A DNA stretch of 43,364 nucleotides from Burkholderia sp. WSM2232 (GTDB taxonomy: Bacteria; Pseudomonadota; Gammaproteobacteria; Burkholderiales; Burkholderiaceae). Of this stretch, positions 33,435-42,163 are shown piece after piece. The first letter of the stretch is position 1. Every line of letters begins with the position of its first letter. A program made the position numbers and the translations under genes. The notes beneath the pieces are model-generated. The model had not been told where the DNA came from. It worked only from the letters and a program-made list of their open reading frames with translations, and did no database searches. Location of the stretch: the NCBI RefSeq assembly GCF_000472545.1, contig NZ_AWZV01000041.1, positions 1 to 43,364 of the forward strand, read 5' to 3'.

Positions 33435-34874
33435 TCACTGCTCGTCGGGCTCGATACCCGGCAACACGCCGTCCATTACGCCATTTGCCTCTTCGCCGGG
33501 CAGCGCCTCCACTTCGCGCAGCTTGCGGTTCATGACTCGCGTGCGCGTTTCCGCTGCCTCAATGGAGCGGGTGACCGTTTCGAGCTGTGCCTTCGTCTTC
33601 GCGAGCACGTCGCCGAATTTGCCGAACTCCGTCTTGACGGCCCCGAGCACCTGCCACACTTCGCTCGAGCGCCGCTCTATTGCAAGCGTGCGGAAACCCA
33701 TCTGCAAACTGTTGAGCAGCGCGGTGAGCGTAGTCGGCCCGGCAATGGTCACGCGATAATCGCGTTGCAGCAGATCGGAGAGCCCCGGCCGACGCAGCAC
33801 CTCGGCGTATAGCCCTTCGGTCGGCAGGAACAGCAGCGCAAAGTCGGTGGTGTGCGGCGGCGCCACGTATTTTTCGGCGATGCTGCGCGCCTCGGCGCGA
33901 ATCCGTGCTTCCAGCGCACGCGAAGCTTCTTCCACCGCTAGCGGATCGGCGCGTTCCTGCGCGTCGATCAGGCGCTCGTAGTCTTCACGCGGGAACTTCG
34001 CGTCGACAGGCAGCCACACCGTCCCGCCCGCCTCCGCGCGTCCCGGCAAGCGGATGGCGAACTCCACGCGCTCCGTGCTCTTCGGCACCGTGGCCACGTT
34101 CTTCGCATACTGATCCGCCGTGAGCATCTGCTCGAGCAGCGCTTCGAGTTGCACCTCACCCCACGTGCCACGCGTCTTGACGTTCGTCAGCACCTTTTTC
34201 AGATCGCCGACGCCGGCCGCGAGCGTCTGCATTTCGCCGAGTCCGCGATGCACCTGCTCGAGCCGGTCGGATACCAGCTTGAACGACTCGCCGAGGCGCT
34301 GTTCGAGCGTGGCATGCAGCTTTTCGTCGACGGTGCGCCGCATTTCCTCCAGCTTGCTGGCGTTATTCGACTCGATGTCCTTGAGCCGCTGCTCGATGGT
34401 TGCGCGAACTTCAGCAAAGCGCCGGTCGTTCGCCTCGGTGAGTTGCCCGAGTTGCAGGCTGAGCGTGTCGCCGAACTGCTTGAGCGAGCGACCCTGTTCG
34501 TCGCGCGCCTGCTGCGCCTGTTGCTGCAGGCTGTGGCGCACTGCGTCGAGCTGTTGCGCAAAGCCGTCGATCTTGCCGGCCTGCACGGTCGTCATGCTGC
34601 CAAATTGCGCGGCCAGCGTCTGCTGAAAGTGCGCGAAGCCGCCGCTTTGCTCGGTGCGCGACACGCGCGCCGTCTCGGCAATGTCATTGCGCAACTGCCG
34701 CTCAAGACGCTCGTACGCGTGTGCCTGCGCATCGGCTGCCGCGTCGATGCGCTGTGTCAGCAGTTCAAACTGTTCCTGCTCGTCGGCGCGGCCGTGGCCG
34801 CGCATCAGCAAGGCCACGGCGAGCACGAGCGCGACCGCCAGCACGGCGACGGCTGCCACCAGAATCATCGTCAT
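33435..34874 (-). CDS. rmuC: DNA recombination protein RmuC
   Basis: 479 aa. RmuC-family proteins limit DNA inversion at short inverted repeats and are predicted to be nuclease-like. An N-terminal membrane segment (about 3-25) is followed by a long coiled-coil (about 30-220, full of LxxQLxxV and ADEQ heptads) and the RmuC core. In the core, GTWGEVQLEALLEQMLTADQY and DAKFPREDYERL are signature segments, with FLPTEGLYAEVL downstream. Its ATG overlaps the stop of the preceding dehydrogenase gene by four bases (ATGA). Confidence 0.95.
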   Translation of the reverse strand: MTMILVAAVAVLAVALVLAVALLMRGHGRADEQEQFELLTQRIDAAADAQAHAYERLERQLRNDIAETARVSRTEQSGGFAHFQQTLAAQFGSMTTVQAGKIDGFAQQLDAVRHSLQQQAQQARDEQGRSLKQFGDTLSLQLGQLTEANDRRFAEVRATIEQRLKDIESNNASKLEEMRRTVDEKLHATLEQRLGESFKLVSDRLEQVHRGLGEMQTLAAGVGDLKKVLTNVKTRGTWGEVQLEALLEQMLTADQYAKNVATVPKSTERVEFAIRLPGRAEAGGTVWLPVDAKFPREDYERLIDAQERADPLAVEEASRALEARIRAEARSIAEKYVAPPHTTDFALLFLPTEGLYAEVLRRPGLSDLLQRDYRVTIAGPTTLTALLNSLQMGFRTLAIERRSSEVWQVLGAVKTEFGKFGDVLAKTKAQLETVTRSIEAAETRTRVMNRKLREVEALPGEEANGVMDGVLPGIEPDEQ

Positions 34875-35860
34875 GCACGCGCCCGGCCGATGACTTCCGC
34901 ATTGATCGGATTGGGCGGCTGGCCTGCGCGCGGACCTTCGCCGAGAGCGGCGATCAGGTTGTCGGCGGCAAGATTGGCCATCGCGCGGCGCGTCGCTTCG
35001 GTTGCGCTGGCAATATGCGGCGTCAGCACGACATTCGGCACTGTAAGCAGGTCCGGGTTCAGATTCGGTTCGCCCTCGTACACATCGAGCCCGGCCGCGG
35101 CGATCTGCCTTGCACGGAGTGCCTCGACGAGCGCGGCGTCGTCGACGATGCCGCCGCGCGCGATATTCGTCAGCGTGGCAGTGGGTTTCATCAGCGCCAG
35201 TTCGGCAGCGCCGATCGTGTGATGGTTTTCCTTGGTGTACGGCAGAACGAGCACCACGTGATCAGCACGCCGCAACAGATCCTGCTTCGATACGTATTCG
35301 GCGTTCAGTTCGGCCTCGATTTCCGGCGCGACGCGCGAACGGTTGTGATAGAGCACCTGCATGTTGAAGCCACGCGCGCGCCGCGCAAGCGCCTGGCCGA
35401 TGCGGCCCATGCCGATCACGCCCAATGTCGAGCCGTAGAGGTCGCTGCCGAGAAAGCCGTCGTACGACCATTTCTGCCACTTGCCGGCGCGCAGCCAGTG
35501 CTCCGATTCCGCAATGCGCCTCGCTGCGGCCATCATCAGCGCCCAGCCGAAGTCCGCGGTCGATTCGTTCAATACGTCGGGCGTGTTCGTGCCGAGCACG
35601 TTTGCCGCGTTGAACGCAGCCATGTCGAAGTTGTTGTAGCCCACCGCCATGTTCGACACCACGCGAAGACGCGGCGCAGCCGCAAGCACATCGGCGCCGA
35701 TCGGGTCGCCTGCCGTCAGCGCGCCGTCCTTGTCGGCGAGGCGGCGCTTCAACTCCTGCGCGGACAGCACGTCGCCCTGATTCCAGTCGACGTCGAAATA
35801 CCGTTGAAGCCGTTCGATCACGTCGGGAAAGATCGGACGGGCGACGAGTATCTTCTGCAT
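34871..35860 (-). CDS. D-2-hydroxyacid dehydrogenase (glyoxylate/hydroxypyruvate reductase type)
   Basis: 329 aa NAD(P)-dependent enzyme. The dinucleotide motif is G150-x-G152-x-x-G155 (GMGRIGQALARRARGF). Catalytic residues are R235 (NIARGGIVDD), E264 (YEGEPN) and H282 (TPHIASAT). The 'SNMAVGYNNFD' loop and the overall form fit GhrB or D-glycerate dehydrogenase; the substrate cannot be settled by sequence. It lies 54 bases after the antiporter gene and overlaps rmuC, suggesting a shared transcript. Confidence 0.92.
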   Translation of the reverse strand: MQKILVARPIFPDVIERLQRYFDVDWNQGDVLSAQELKRRLADKDGALTAGDPIGADVLAAAPRLRVVSNMAVGYNNFDMAAFNAANVLGTNTPDVLNESTADFGWALMMAAARRIAESEHWLRAGKWQKWSYDGFLGSDLYGSTLGVIGMGRIGQALARRARGFNMQVLYHNRSRVAPEIEAELNAEYVSKQDLLRRADHVVLVLPYTKENHHTIGAAELALMKPTATLTNIARGGIVDDAALVEALRARQIAAAGLDVYEGEPNLNPDLLTVPNVVLTPHIASATEATRRAMANLAADNLIAALGEGPRAGQPPNPINAEVIGRARA

Positions 35861-35914
35861 TGCAATTCTCCGTGTAGCGTGTCGAGTTCGACGGCCTCGG
35901 CAGCAAGCTCAGTG

Positions 35915-37345
35915 TCAGAAAAACAGCCAGCCGGTGACGAGAAAAAGCGGCAACAACACCGCCCCCGACCAGGCCAGATAAGCAAAAAAACTCGGCATGC
36001 GCACACCGCGCGACTCCGCGATGGCCTTGACCATGAAGTTCGGCGCATTGCCGATATAACTGTTCGCGCCCATGAACACTGCGCCCGCCGAGATCGCGGC
36101 AAGCGTGGTGGCGCCCTTGGTCATGAGCGAGGCGGCGTCGCCGCCGGCAAGGTTGAAGAACACGAGATACGTGGGCGCGTTGTCGAGAAACGAAGATAGC
36201 AGGCCCGTTGCCCAGAAGTACATGGCGTTGTGCGGCTGCCCAGCGGAATCGTTGACGAGATGGACCACGCCCGCAAACGCACCGGCCTCCCCCGCGCGCA
36301 GCATCATGATCACCGGCGCGATTGTCACGAAGATGCCGGCAAAAAGTTTCGCGACTTCTTCCATTGGCGCCCAGTTGAAGTCATTACCCGCGCGAGCCGC
36401 ACGCGGAGTCCACGCGAGAGAGAGCAACGTGACGCAGATCAGCGCGACATCACGCACCGCGTTTTGCAAGGCCACGTGGGTGCCGAACACGTCGAAGCTC
36501 ACGCCGGGCTTCCACAAGCCGCTCATCAGCACGAGGCCGACAACCGCACCGAGCAGAACAAAGTTGATCTTGCCGTCGATACCGAGCGCGGGCGAGTCGG
36601 GCGTCGGGTCCAGAAACCGCGCGCGTTCCTCTTCCCGCCGATGGAAATAATATGAATCGAGACAATAGAACGCGATCAGCAGCACGCCGCAAACGAACAA
36701 CATTGGCAGCGCGAGATGCGTAGTGGTCCAGAAGAAGTCGACGCCCTGCAGAAAGCCGAGGAAGAGCGGCGGGTCGCCCAACGGCGACAGCGAACCGCCG
36801 GCATTGGCCACCAGAAAGATGAAGAAGATCACCACGTGCACGACATGCCGGCGATTGTCGTTCGCGCGCAGCAACGGCCGGATCAGCAGCATGGCCGCGC
36901 CGGTCGTACCCATTACGCTCGCGAGTAAGGTGCCGAGCGCGAGAATCGATGCGTTCAGGCGCGGCGTGCCGTGCAAATTACCGCGCACGCAGATCCCGCC
37001 CGCGACCGTGTAAAGCGCGGTCAGCAGCACGATGAAGGGAACGTATTCTTCGAGCAAGGCATGCATGAGCGTGCCGAACGCGACATTCGGGCCGAAGGCA
37101 AAAGCAAACGGCACGAGAAACGCGAGTCCCCACGCCGCTGCGATCTTGCCGAAATGGTGATGCCAGAAAGCCGGCGCAACAAGCGGAAACACTGCGATAG
37201 AGAGCAGCACGCCGGCAAACGGCAGTGCCCAAAGCACGGATAGCGAAGCGCCGTTCAGAGTGGCAGCGCAGGCAAGCTGAGGCCAACTCGTCAAGATGAG
37301 TACAGCCGCGAGCACCATGCTCGACGGCACGGCACGTCGATTCAT
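35915..37345 (-). CDS. Sodium/proton antiporter homologue (citrate-transporter/NhaD fold)
   Basis: 476 aa, with an N-terminal signal-like segment and roughly a dozen hydrophobic helices. Family features are ANAGGSLSPLGDPPLFLGFL, and the matching second half with FLDNAPTYLVFFNLAGG and FMGANSYIGNAPNFMVKAIA; the two NAP/GDPP re-entrant motifs fit the ion-transporter superfamily. It probably exchanges Na+ for H+; a carboxylate substrate is not excluded. SD-like AGGA precedes the ATG. A terminator hairpin lies 30 bases upstream. Confidence 0.85.
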   Translation of the reverse strand: MNRRAVPSSMVLAAVLILTSWPQLACAATLNGASLSVLWALPFAGVLLSIAVFPLVAPAFWHHHFGKIAAAWGLAFLVPFAFAFGPNVAFGTLMHALLEEYVPFIVLLTALYTVAGGICVRGNLHGTPRLNASILALGTLLASVMGTTGAAMLLIRPLLRANDNRRHVVHVVIFFIFLVANAGGSLSPLGDPPLFLGFLQGVDFFWTTTHLALPMLFVCGVLLIAFYCLDSYYFHRREEERARFLDPTPDSPALGIDGKINFVLLGAVVGLVLMSGLWKPGVSFDVFGTHVALQNAVRDVALICVTLLSLAWTPRAARAGNDFNWAPMEEVAKLFAGIFVTIAPVIMMLRAGEAGAFAGVVHLVNDSAGQPHNAMYFWATGLLSSFLDNAPTYLVFFNLAGGDAASLMTKGATTLAAISAGAVFMGANSYIGNAPNFMVKAIAESRGVRMPSFFAYLAWSGAVLLPLFLVTGWLFF

Positions 37346-37375
37346 ATTCTGGAAGTTCCTGTTTTGAATTGCGAT

Positions 37376-37400
37376 AAAAAGCGCGGACCGGCCGGTCCGC
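37376..37400 (-). terminator. Terminator between the LutC-like gene and the antiporter gene
   Basis: The palindrome GCGGACCGGCCGGTCCGC (37383-37400) is followed on the minus strand by GC and five T (A-run 37376-37380). It should end the lutC transcript, leaving the antiporter to be read through or to have a promoter in a very short gap. Confidence 0.75.
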
Positions 37401-37422
37401 TCAGAACCACCCGCCGCGCGGC

Positions 37423-38085
37423 TCAGGCGCCGAGCACGACGATCACATGCACGCGGTAAGGACCATGCGCGCCCAGCACGATGGTCTGTTCGATATCGCC
37501 GGTGCGCGATGGTCCCGATACGAAGTTGACCGCACGCGGAAGCTCGCCCCGCTCCCTGCGGATCAACGCAAATGCTTCTTCATGTCCTGACACGATGCGC
37601 GAAGCCGGCACGATTGCAATGTGCGTTTCCGGCAGCAGACCGGCTGATGCGTAGGTCTGCGGCCCGGAGAGCAGCACGAGCGAGCCGGTCTCAGCTGTGG
37701 CGCAGAAGCAGCCGGTTAGGCCCACCACGTCGCCGTCGCGCGGCTTGCGAAATTCGACAGTCAGGCCCGCGTCGATCCAGCGCAGATCCTGCAGCGTTTG
37801 CCACGCAATGGCTTGCAAAGGCAGCGCGTGTTGAACCAGGTAGCGGTGCGCAGCGGCCGGCACGTCGGCCAGCGACTCGACCGTGTCCACGGTGGTCGCC
37901 ATTTTTTGCGCTTCTTCAATGAAGCGCGCGGTCAGGTCAAGCGGCATGTCCGGGCGCGGTCCCTGCGGATGGCGCGCAAGGTAGTCCGCCGCAGCCTCGC
38001 GCTCGGACGCGGAGGGCTCAGGCTCCCGGCCTTGCGCCGCGCGGATGCGCGCCAGGATGTTGCGGCGGGCAGTCGATGTGTCCAT
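37423..38085 (-). CDS. LutC/YkgG-like LUD-domain protein
   Basis: 220 aa. LutC belongs to the LutABC complex that oxidises L-lactate to pyruvate with iron-sulfur clusters. The LUD domain is seen in VGLTGCFCATAETGSLVLLSG, the LLPETHIAIVPASRIV segment and FVSGPSRTGDIEQTIVLGAHGP near the C-terminus. The ATG at 38085 gives MDTSTARRNILARIR. No lutA or lutB is within the window, so it is separated from the usual partners or has another role. Confidence 0.9.
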   Translation of the reverse strand: MDTSTARRNILARIRAAQGREPEPSASEREAAADYLARHPQGPRPDMPLDLTARFIEEAQKMATTVDTVESLADVPAAAHRYLVQHALPLQAIAWQTLQDLRWIDAGLTVEFRKPRDGDVVGLTGCFCATAETGSLVLLSGPQTYASAGLLPETHIAIVPASRIVSGHEEAFALIRRERGELPRAVNFVSGPSRTGDIEQTIVLGAHGPYRVHVIVVLGA

Positions 38086-38221
38086 ATGCGAAAGTCCTCG
38101 AGAGTCCTCGTGTCGACAGCCGTGCGATATGCAAGCCTTGCATGTCGGGGAATTATACCGGCCGCCCTCCGCGCGAACACCCTGGCCGGACGGCATAGGA
38201 GCACGTCGCACACGCGAGAGA

Positions 38222-38264
38222 TGCGCTATTGCCTGCGCTATTGCCTGCGCTACTGCCTGCGCTT
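38222..38264. repeat. 12-bp tandem repeat upstream of the LutC-like gene
   Basis: TGCGCTATTGCC is repeated at 38222, 38234 and (one change, TGCGCTACTGCC) 38246, with a partial fourth copy to 38264. It lies in the 210-base gap 38086-38295 between lutC-like and pncB, close to the pncB stop. Nothing else is clear in the gap. Confidence 0.85.
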
Positions 38265-38295
38265 CGCGTGTGCTCGTCGTGCGTTTTGCGGGGTG

Positions 38296-39492
38296 CTACT
38301 TCGCCGCCTCTTCCTCAGGCTGCGCGATGCCGAACACCTGGCGCAGATAGGCCAGATAAGCTTTGTCCTCGCACATGTTCTTGCCCGGCGAATCCGACAG
38401 CTTGGCCACCGGCTGCCCGTTGCAGCGAACCATCTTGATGACGATCTGCAACGGGTTGTAGCCGAGATCATTGGTCAGATTGGTGCCCACGCCGAACGCG
38501 AGCTTGCAGCGGCCGCGAAAGCGCTCATAGAGTTGCAGCACCTTGGGAATGTCCAGTGCGTCGGAAAACACCAGGATCTTCGTGCGCGGATCGCAACGGT
38601 TCGCCTCGTAGTGCTTGAGCAGGCGCTCGCCCCAGTCGAACGGGTCGCCCGAGTCGTGACGCGCGCCGTCGAACAGCTTGCAGAAGTACATGTCGAAGTC
38701 GCGCAGAAATGCCTGCATGCCATAGACGTCGGACAGCGCAATGCCCAGGTCGCCGCGATACTCCTTCGCCCACATTTCGAAGCCGAAAATCTGCGAATCG
38801 CGCAGCCGCGGGCCGAGCGCCTGACATGCCTGCAGATACTCGTGCGCCATGGTGCCAAGCGGCGTGAGGCTGTGCTTCATCGCGTAGAACACGTTGCTCG
38901 TGCCGGCGAACTGCTCGCCCAACCCGTCCTTCAGGGTGAGGATGACTTCTTCGTGCCACTCTTTCGAAAAGCGGCGCCGCGTGCCGTAATCGGCGATTTT
39001 GCAGTCGGCAAATTCGGGGCGCGCGCCAAGAAGTTTCATCTTTTCGACGAGGCGCCCGCGACCTTCGCTGTAGTCCGGTTCCTGTTGCGTGTTGCGGAAG
39101 TAGACCTCGTTGACTATCGCGAGCATCGGGATCTCGAACAGGATCGTATGCAGCCACGGGCCCTTGATCTCGATGTCGATCTCGCCGTTGTTCTTTGGCG
39201 ACGGCTCGATCGAAATGTACTTCTCGTTCAGATGAAAGAGCGCGAGGAACTCGATGAAGTCGCCCTTGATAAAGCGCATGCGCCGCAGGTAGTCGAGCTC
39301 GTCGTCGGTAAAGCGCAGTTCGCAGAGCTTGCGCACCTCGTTGCGAATTTCGCCGATGTACGGCACGAGGTCGACGTTGGGCGTGCGGCAACGAAAGCGA
39401 TACTCGACGTTGGCCGCCGGGAAGTGATGCAGCACCACCTGCATCATCGTGAATTTGTACAGATCGGTGTCGAGCAGCGAAGTAATAATCAT
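38296..39492 (-). CDS. pncB: Nicotinate phosphoribosyltransferase PncB
   Basis: 398 aa. It joins nicotinate to PRPP, the entry step of NAD salvage. The N-terminus SLLDTDLYKFTMMQ, the YGTRRRFSKEWHEEVI core, GTSNVFYAMKHSLTPLGTMAHEYLQ (quoted in part), HDSGDPFDWGERL and FSDALDIPKVLQLY match PncB. The ATG at 39492 gives MIITSLLDTDL; upstream in-frame codons lack conservation. A 329-base region with an 11-bp periodic repeat lies between it and fdxA. Confidence 0.95.
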   Translation of the reverse strand: MIITSLLDTDLYKFTMMQVVLHHFPAANVEYRFRCRTPNVDLVPYIGEIRNEVRKLCELRFTDDELDYLRRMRFIKGDFIEFLALFHLNEKYISIEPSPKNNGEIDIEIKGPWLHTILFEIPMLAIVNEVYFRNTQQEPDYSEGRGRLVEKMKLLGARPEFADCKIADYGTRRRFSKEWHEEVILTLKDGLGEQFAGTSNVFYAMKHSLTPLGTMAHEYLQACQALGPRLRDSQIFGFEMWAKEYRGDLGIALSDVYGMQAFLRDFDMYFCKLFDGARHDSGDPFDWGERLLKHYEANRCDPRTKILVFSDALDIPKVLQLYERFRGRCKLAFGVGTNLTNDLGYNPLQIVIKMVRCNGQPVAKLSDSPGKNMCEDKAYLAYLRQVFGIAQPEEEAAK

Positions 39493-39821
39493 GATGGTGC
39501 GAACTGGACCGCAGGAGGTACGGAAGGCCTGACTCAACCCATGCATATGGCGCGCCTCGTGCGCGCCGGCTTGACGCATGTTACCCGAATGCGCCGCCCT
39601 TCAGGCTTCAACGCGCGTCCAGCAGGCGCCGTCCCGGCCGCGCCGGTTACTCCCGGGTTACTCGCGGGTTACTCGCCTGTTACTCATTGCTCGCGCAATA
39701 AACTAATCACGAAAACATATAAACGGCATGACGCGATGCTGCATGCGCCTCTTGACGTTACGTTACAATAGCGCTTTTGGCGTTTGCGCCTTCCCTGATT
39801 CCGCATGCAGGAGCTGCCTGA
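39493..39821. other. 329-base divergent region between pncB and the ferredoxin gene
   Basis: No gene is seen. The clearest structure is the 11-bp-periodic GTTACTC repeat (39646-39685). A TACAAT (plus, 39764-39769) could be a -10 for the ferredoxin gene, and a TATATG (minus, near 39716-39721) a weak -10 for pncB; neither has a good -35. The ferredoxin gene has a good GGAG before its ATG. Confidence 0.55.
39646..39685. repeat. Four GTTACTC repeats with exact 11-bp period
   Basis: GTTACTC starts at 39646, 39657, 39668 and 39679. The full units are GCCGGTTACTC, CCGGGTTACTC, GCGGGTTACTC and GCCTGTTACTC. The period of about one helical turn would place every copy on the same face of the DNA. On the minus strand each unit reads GAGTAAC. 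Confidence 0.9.
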
Positions 39822-40145
39822 ATGACTCACGTTGTGACCGAGAGCTGCATCAAGTGCCGCTATACCGACTGCGTCGATGTGTGCCCGGTGGACTGCTTTC
39901 GCGAAGGTCCCAACTTCCTCGCGATCGACCCCGATGAATGCATCGACTGTGCCGTGTGCGTGGCCGAATGCCCGGTAAACGCCATTTATGCCGAAGAAGA
40001 CGTGCCGGGCGACCAGCAGAACTTCATCGAGCTGAATGCGGATCTCGCCAAGAACTGGCCGAGCATCACGAAGACCAAGGCGCCGCTGCCGGAAGCCGAC
40101 GAGTTCAAGGACGTCAAGGAAAAGCTCGCGCTGCTGGTGCGCTGA
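39822..40145 (+). CDS. fdxA: 7Fe ferredoxin (FdxA type)
   Basis: 107 aa electron carrier. The first cluster uses C9, C12, C17 and C21 of the CIKCRYTDCVDVCPVDCF segment, and the second uses C40, C43, C46 and C50 of CIDCAVCVAECPVN. The C-terminal extension (KNWPSITKTKAPLPEADEF) is typical of bacterial [3Fe-4S][4Fe-4S] ferredoxins. It has its own gap on both sides and is followed by tRNA-Asn. Confidence 0.96.
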   Translation: MTHVVTESCIKCRYTDCVDVCPVDCFREGPNFLAIDPDECIDCAVCVAECPVNAIYAEEDVPGDQQNFIELNADLAKNWPSITKTKAPLPEADEFKDVKEKLALLVR

Positions 40146-40204
40146 GCGCCTCAGCCTGTCACCCACCCTGCGCGCTCCAATCAATTTGAGATGAAGCCAA
40201 GGTA

Positions 40205-40233
40205 TTGACAGGCGCCTAACCTGCTCCTACAAT
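40205..40233 (+). promoter_or_regulatory. Promoter of tRNA-Asn
   Basis: TTGACA (40205-40210), 17 bases, TACAAT (40228-40233): a near-consensus sigma-70 promoter. Transcription should start near 40240, about 20 bases before the mature tRNA. Confidence 0.9.
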
Positions 40234-40260
40234 TTCGTTTCTCTGCTGTTGTTGTTCTGT

Positions 40261-40336
40261 TCCTCGATAGCTCAGTCGGTAGAGCGCCGGACTGTTAATC
40301 CGTAGGTCCCTGGTTCGAGCCCAGGTCGAGGAGCCA
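40261..40336 (+). tRNA. tRNA-Asn (anticodon GTT)
   Basis: 76 bases, cloverleaf complete. The acceptor stem TCCTCGA pairs with TCGAGGA, the anticodon stem CCGGA pairs with TCCGT by four pairs plus a wobble, and the T-stem CCTGG pairs with CCAGG around TTCGAGC. The anticodon GTT is at 40294-40296; the discriminator is G and the CCA end is encoded. Confidence 0.98.
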
Positions 40337-40343
40337 GAATTCG

Positions 40344-40376
40344 AAAGGCCCGCATCCGTGCGGGCCTTTTCTTTTG
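40344..40376 (+). terminator. Terminator after tRNA-Asn
   Basis: AAGGCCCGCA, TCCG loop, TGCGGGCCTT then TTCTTTT: a 10-bp stem and a U-rich tail just after the tRNA. The rest of the gap to creA (40377-40620) shows no supported gene. Confidence 0.93.
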
Positions 40377-40620
40377 TGCGCTGCAACTGCACTTGTGCGG
40401 CGTCATGCGACGCGCGTTGACGGGATGCGCTCGCCGCAGCACGGCTTGGCTACTCTGTTCTGAGATCGCGTTGATTCACCGTTGCCATTCCCGTTCCGCC
40501 GCATTGGTGCACGGGCCGCTATGCGCGTTCGTCGCGCGAGTCCAAGGCGGTATACGATGGCGGCTTCGCAGTGCGCAACCGCCCTGCCCGCGCACCCCTC
40601 GCTCCCCAGTCGGCACTTTC

Positions 40621-41121
40621 ATGAAACTCGTTCCTCTGCGCATCGCCCTTTCAGCCACGCTTACCGCCGCGCTTGCAGTCGCGTCCACCGTGTTCACGCC
40701 TTTGGCGCACGGCGAAGAGGTCGGCAGCGTCAACACGAATTTCCGCATCACGGGTTCGGACCGCGTGGTGGTCGAGGCCTACGACGATCCGCTCGTGCAA
40801 GGTGTGACCTGCTATGTGTCGCGCGCACGGACGGGCGGCGTCAAAGGCACGCTGGGTATCGCCGAAGATCCCACCGAGGCATCCATCGCGTGCCGCCAGG
40901 TCGGCGCGATCCATTTCAGCGGTCCGCTGAAGCAGCAAGCCGATGTGTTCTCCGTCAGCATGTCGTTGATCTTCAAGGCGTTGCACGTGGTGCGCGTGGT
41001 GGACACCAAACGTAACGCGCTCGTGTATCTCACTTACAGCGACCGGGTGGTAAGCGGCAGCGCGAAGAACAGCGTCAGCGCCGTGCCGATGCCGGCCGGC
41101 ACAACGATTCCGCTCAGGTAA
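40621..41121 (+). CDS. creA: CreA family protein
   Basis: 166 aa. A signal peptide (about 1-33, LAHGEE) implies export. The CreA family body EVGSVNTNFRITGSDRVVVE, DDPLVQGVTCYVSRARTGG, EDPTEASIACRQVG and LVYLTYSDRVVSGSAKNSVSAVP is continuous, with two cysteines (VTCY and IACR) that could form a disulfide. The family's role is not known. The ATG at 40621 is chosen because a signal peptide follows directly; an open frame extends 76 residues upstream and looks non-conserved. Confidence 0.9.
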   Translation: MKLVPLRIALSATLTAALAVASTVFTPLAHGEEVGSVNTNFRITGSDRVVVEAYDDPLVQGVTCYVSRARTGGVKGTLGIAEDPTEASIACRQVGAIHFSGPLKQQADVFSVSMSLIFKALHVVRVVDTKRNALVYLTYSDRVVSGSAKNSVSAVPMPAGTTIPLR

Positions 41122-41256
41122 GCACACCGGACGATATTGGGCAGCCGAGCTGCGCCCTACGGGAAAGCGCACGTCGCGTGTAGCGGCGCAGCACGCATGG
41201 CCGCGCCGCCGTCAGCCGTGCCGCGCTAAACTGAGCGGCTGTGCGAGAGCTCTGCC

Positions 41257-42087
41257 ATGACCGCTGTCCATCATTTCCGCAATTCCGCCCGATATTGGCG
41301 AACGCCGCTTCTGCCCGGCGCGGATCTGCTCACGGCCGAATATCACGACCACCAATTCGCGCCGCATTGGCATGACGCGTACACGATCCCGGTGATCGTC
41401 GCGGGCGCCGAGGGTTACCGCTATCGCGGCTCGGACTATGTCGCCGAAGCAGGCGGCGTGCCGATCATCAATCCGGGCGAGCTTCACACCGGCTCGAAGG
41501 CCGTGGAGGCCGGCTGGCGCTATCGGGTGATGTATGCGCCCGTCCCATACATCCACGAACTCGCTAACGAAGTCGCCGGTAAGCCGCAGCCGCAGCCGTG
41601 GTTCGCGCCGGGTGTGATCCGCGATCCCGATCTCGCCGCGCGGCTCGCGAACGCACACCGCCTGCTCGAAGCCGGCACCGATGCGCTCGCCGCCGAAGCC
41701 GCGCTGCTCGACGCACTGTCAACGCTGCTCGTGCGCTACGGAGAGACGCAGCCGGAGCCCTCTCACGCCGCGACTGACGACATCCGCGTCGCGATGATGA
41801 AAGAGCGTCTGACGGGCGACCTGCTCGAACCTGTCACGCTCGCAGAACTCGCGCGGGCCGCCGGGCTGTCGCCCTTCCACGCGGCGCGCCTGTTCAACCG
41901 GAGCACCGGCCTGCCGCCGCACGCGTGGCGCAATCAGGTGCGCTTGCAACGCGCACTCGCACCGCTGCGCGCGGGCGTGCCAGTCACCGAGGTGGCGGCC
42001 GCTAGCGGCTTTACCGACCAGAGCCACTTCACGCGCCATTTCCGGCGCATGTTCGGCGTGCCGCCGGGACGTTGGCAGGGAACCTGA
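41257..42087 (+). CDS. AraC-family transcriptional regulator
   Basis: 276 aa. An N-terminal cupin (about 20-110, with HWHDAYTIPVIVAG) is typical of effector-binding AraC domains. The C-terminal pair of helix-turn-helices includes TLAELARAAGLSPFHAARLFNRSTGLPPH and EVAAASGFTDQSHFTRHFRRMFG (quoted in parts: EVAAASGFTDQSHFTRHFRR). It directly precedes azlCD on the same strand, 76 bases apart, which suggests it controls amino-acid export; ligand unknown. Confidence 0.92.
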   Translation: MTAVHHFRNSARYWRTPLLPGADLLTAEYHDHQFAPHWHDAYTIPVIVAGAEGYRYRGSDYVAEAGGVPIINPGELHTGSKAVEAGWRYRVMYAPVPYIHELANEVAGKPQPQPWFAPGVIRDPDLAARLANAHRLLEAGTDALAAEAALLDALSTLLVRYGETQPEPSHAATDDIRVAMMKERLTGDLLEPVTLAELARAAGLSPFHAARLFNRSTGLPPHAWRNQVRLQRALAPLRAGVPVTEVAAASGFTDQSHFTRHFRRMFGVPPGRWQGT

Positions 42088-42163
42088 GCTTCGCTCCCCC
42101 GCAAGAACGTACAAGCCCTGCCGTGGGCCGCCCGCTATGCTTCCCGACTCAAGGAGGCAAATC

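Noticed and set aside
38222..38264. Possible CRISPR repeats
   Set aside because: Units are 12 bases with no spacers, and no cas gene is nearby.
40393..40620. Upstream extension of creA by 76 residues
   Set aside because: It lacks family conservation and would bury the signal peptide that begins at 40621.
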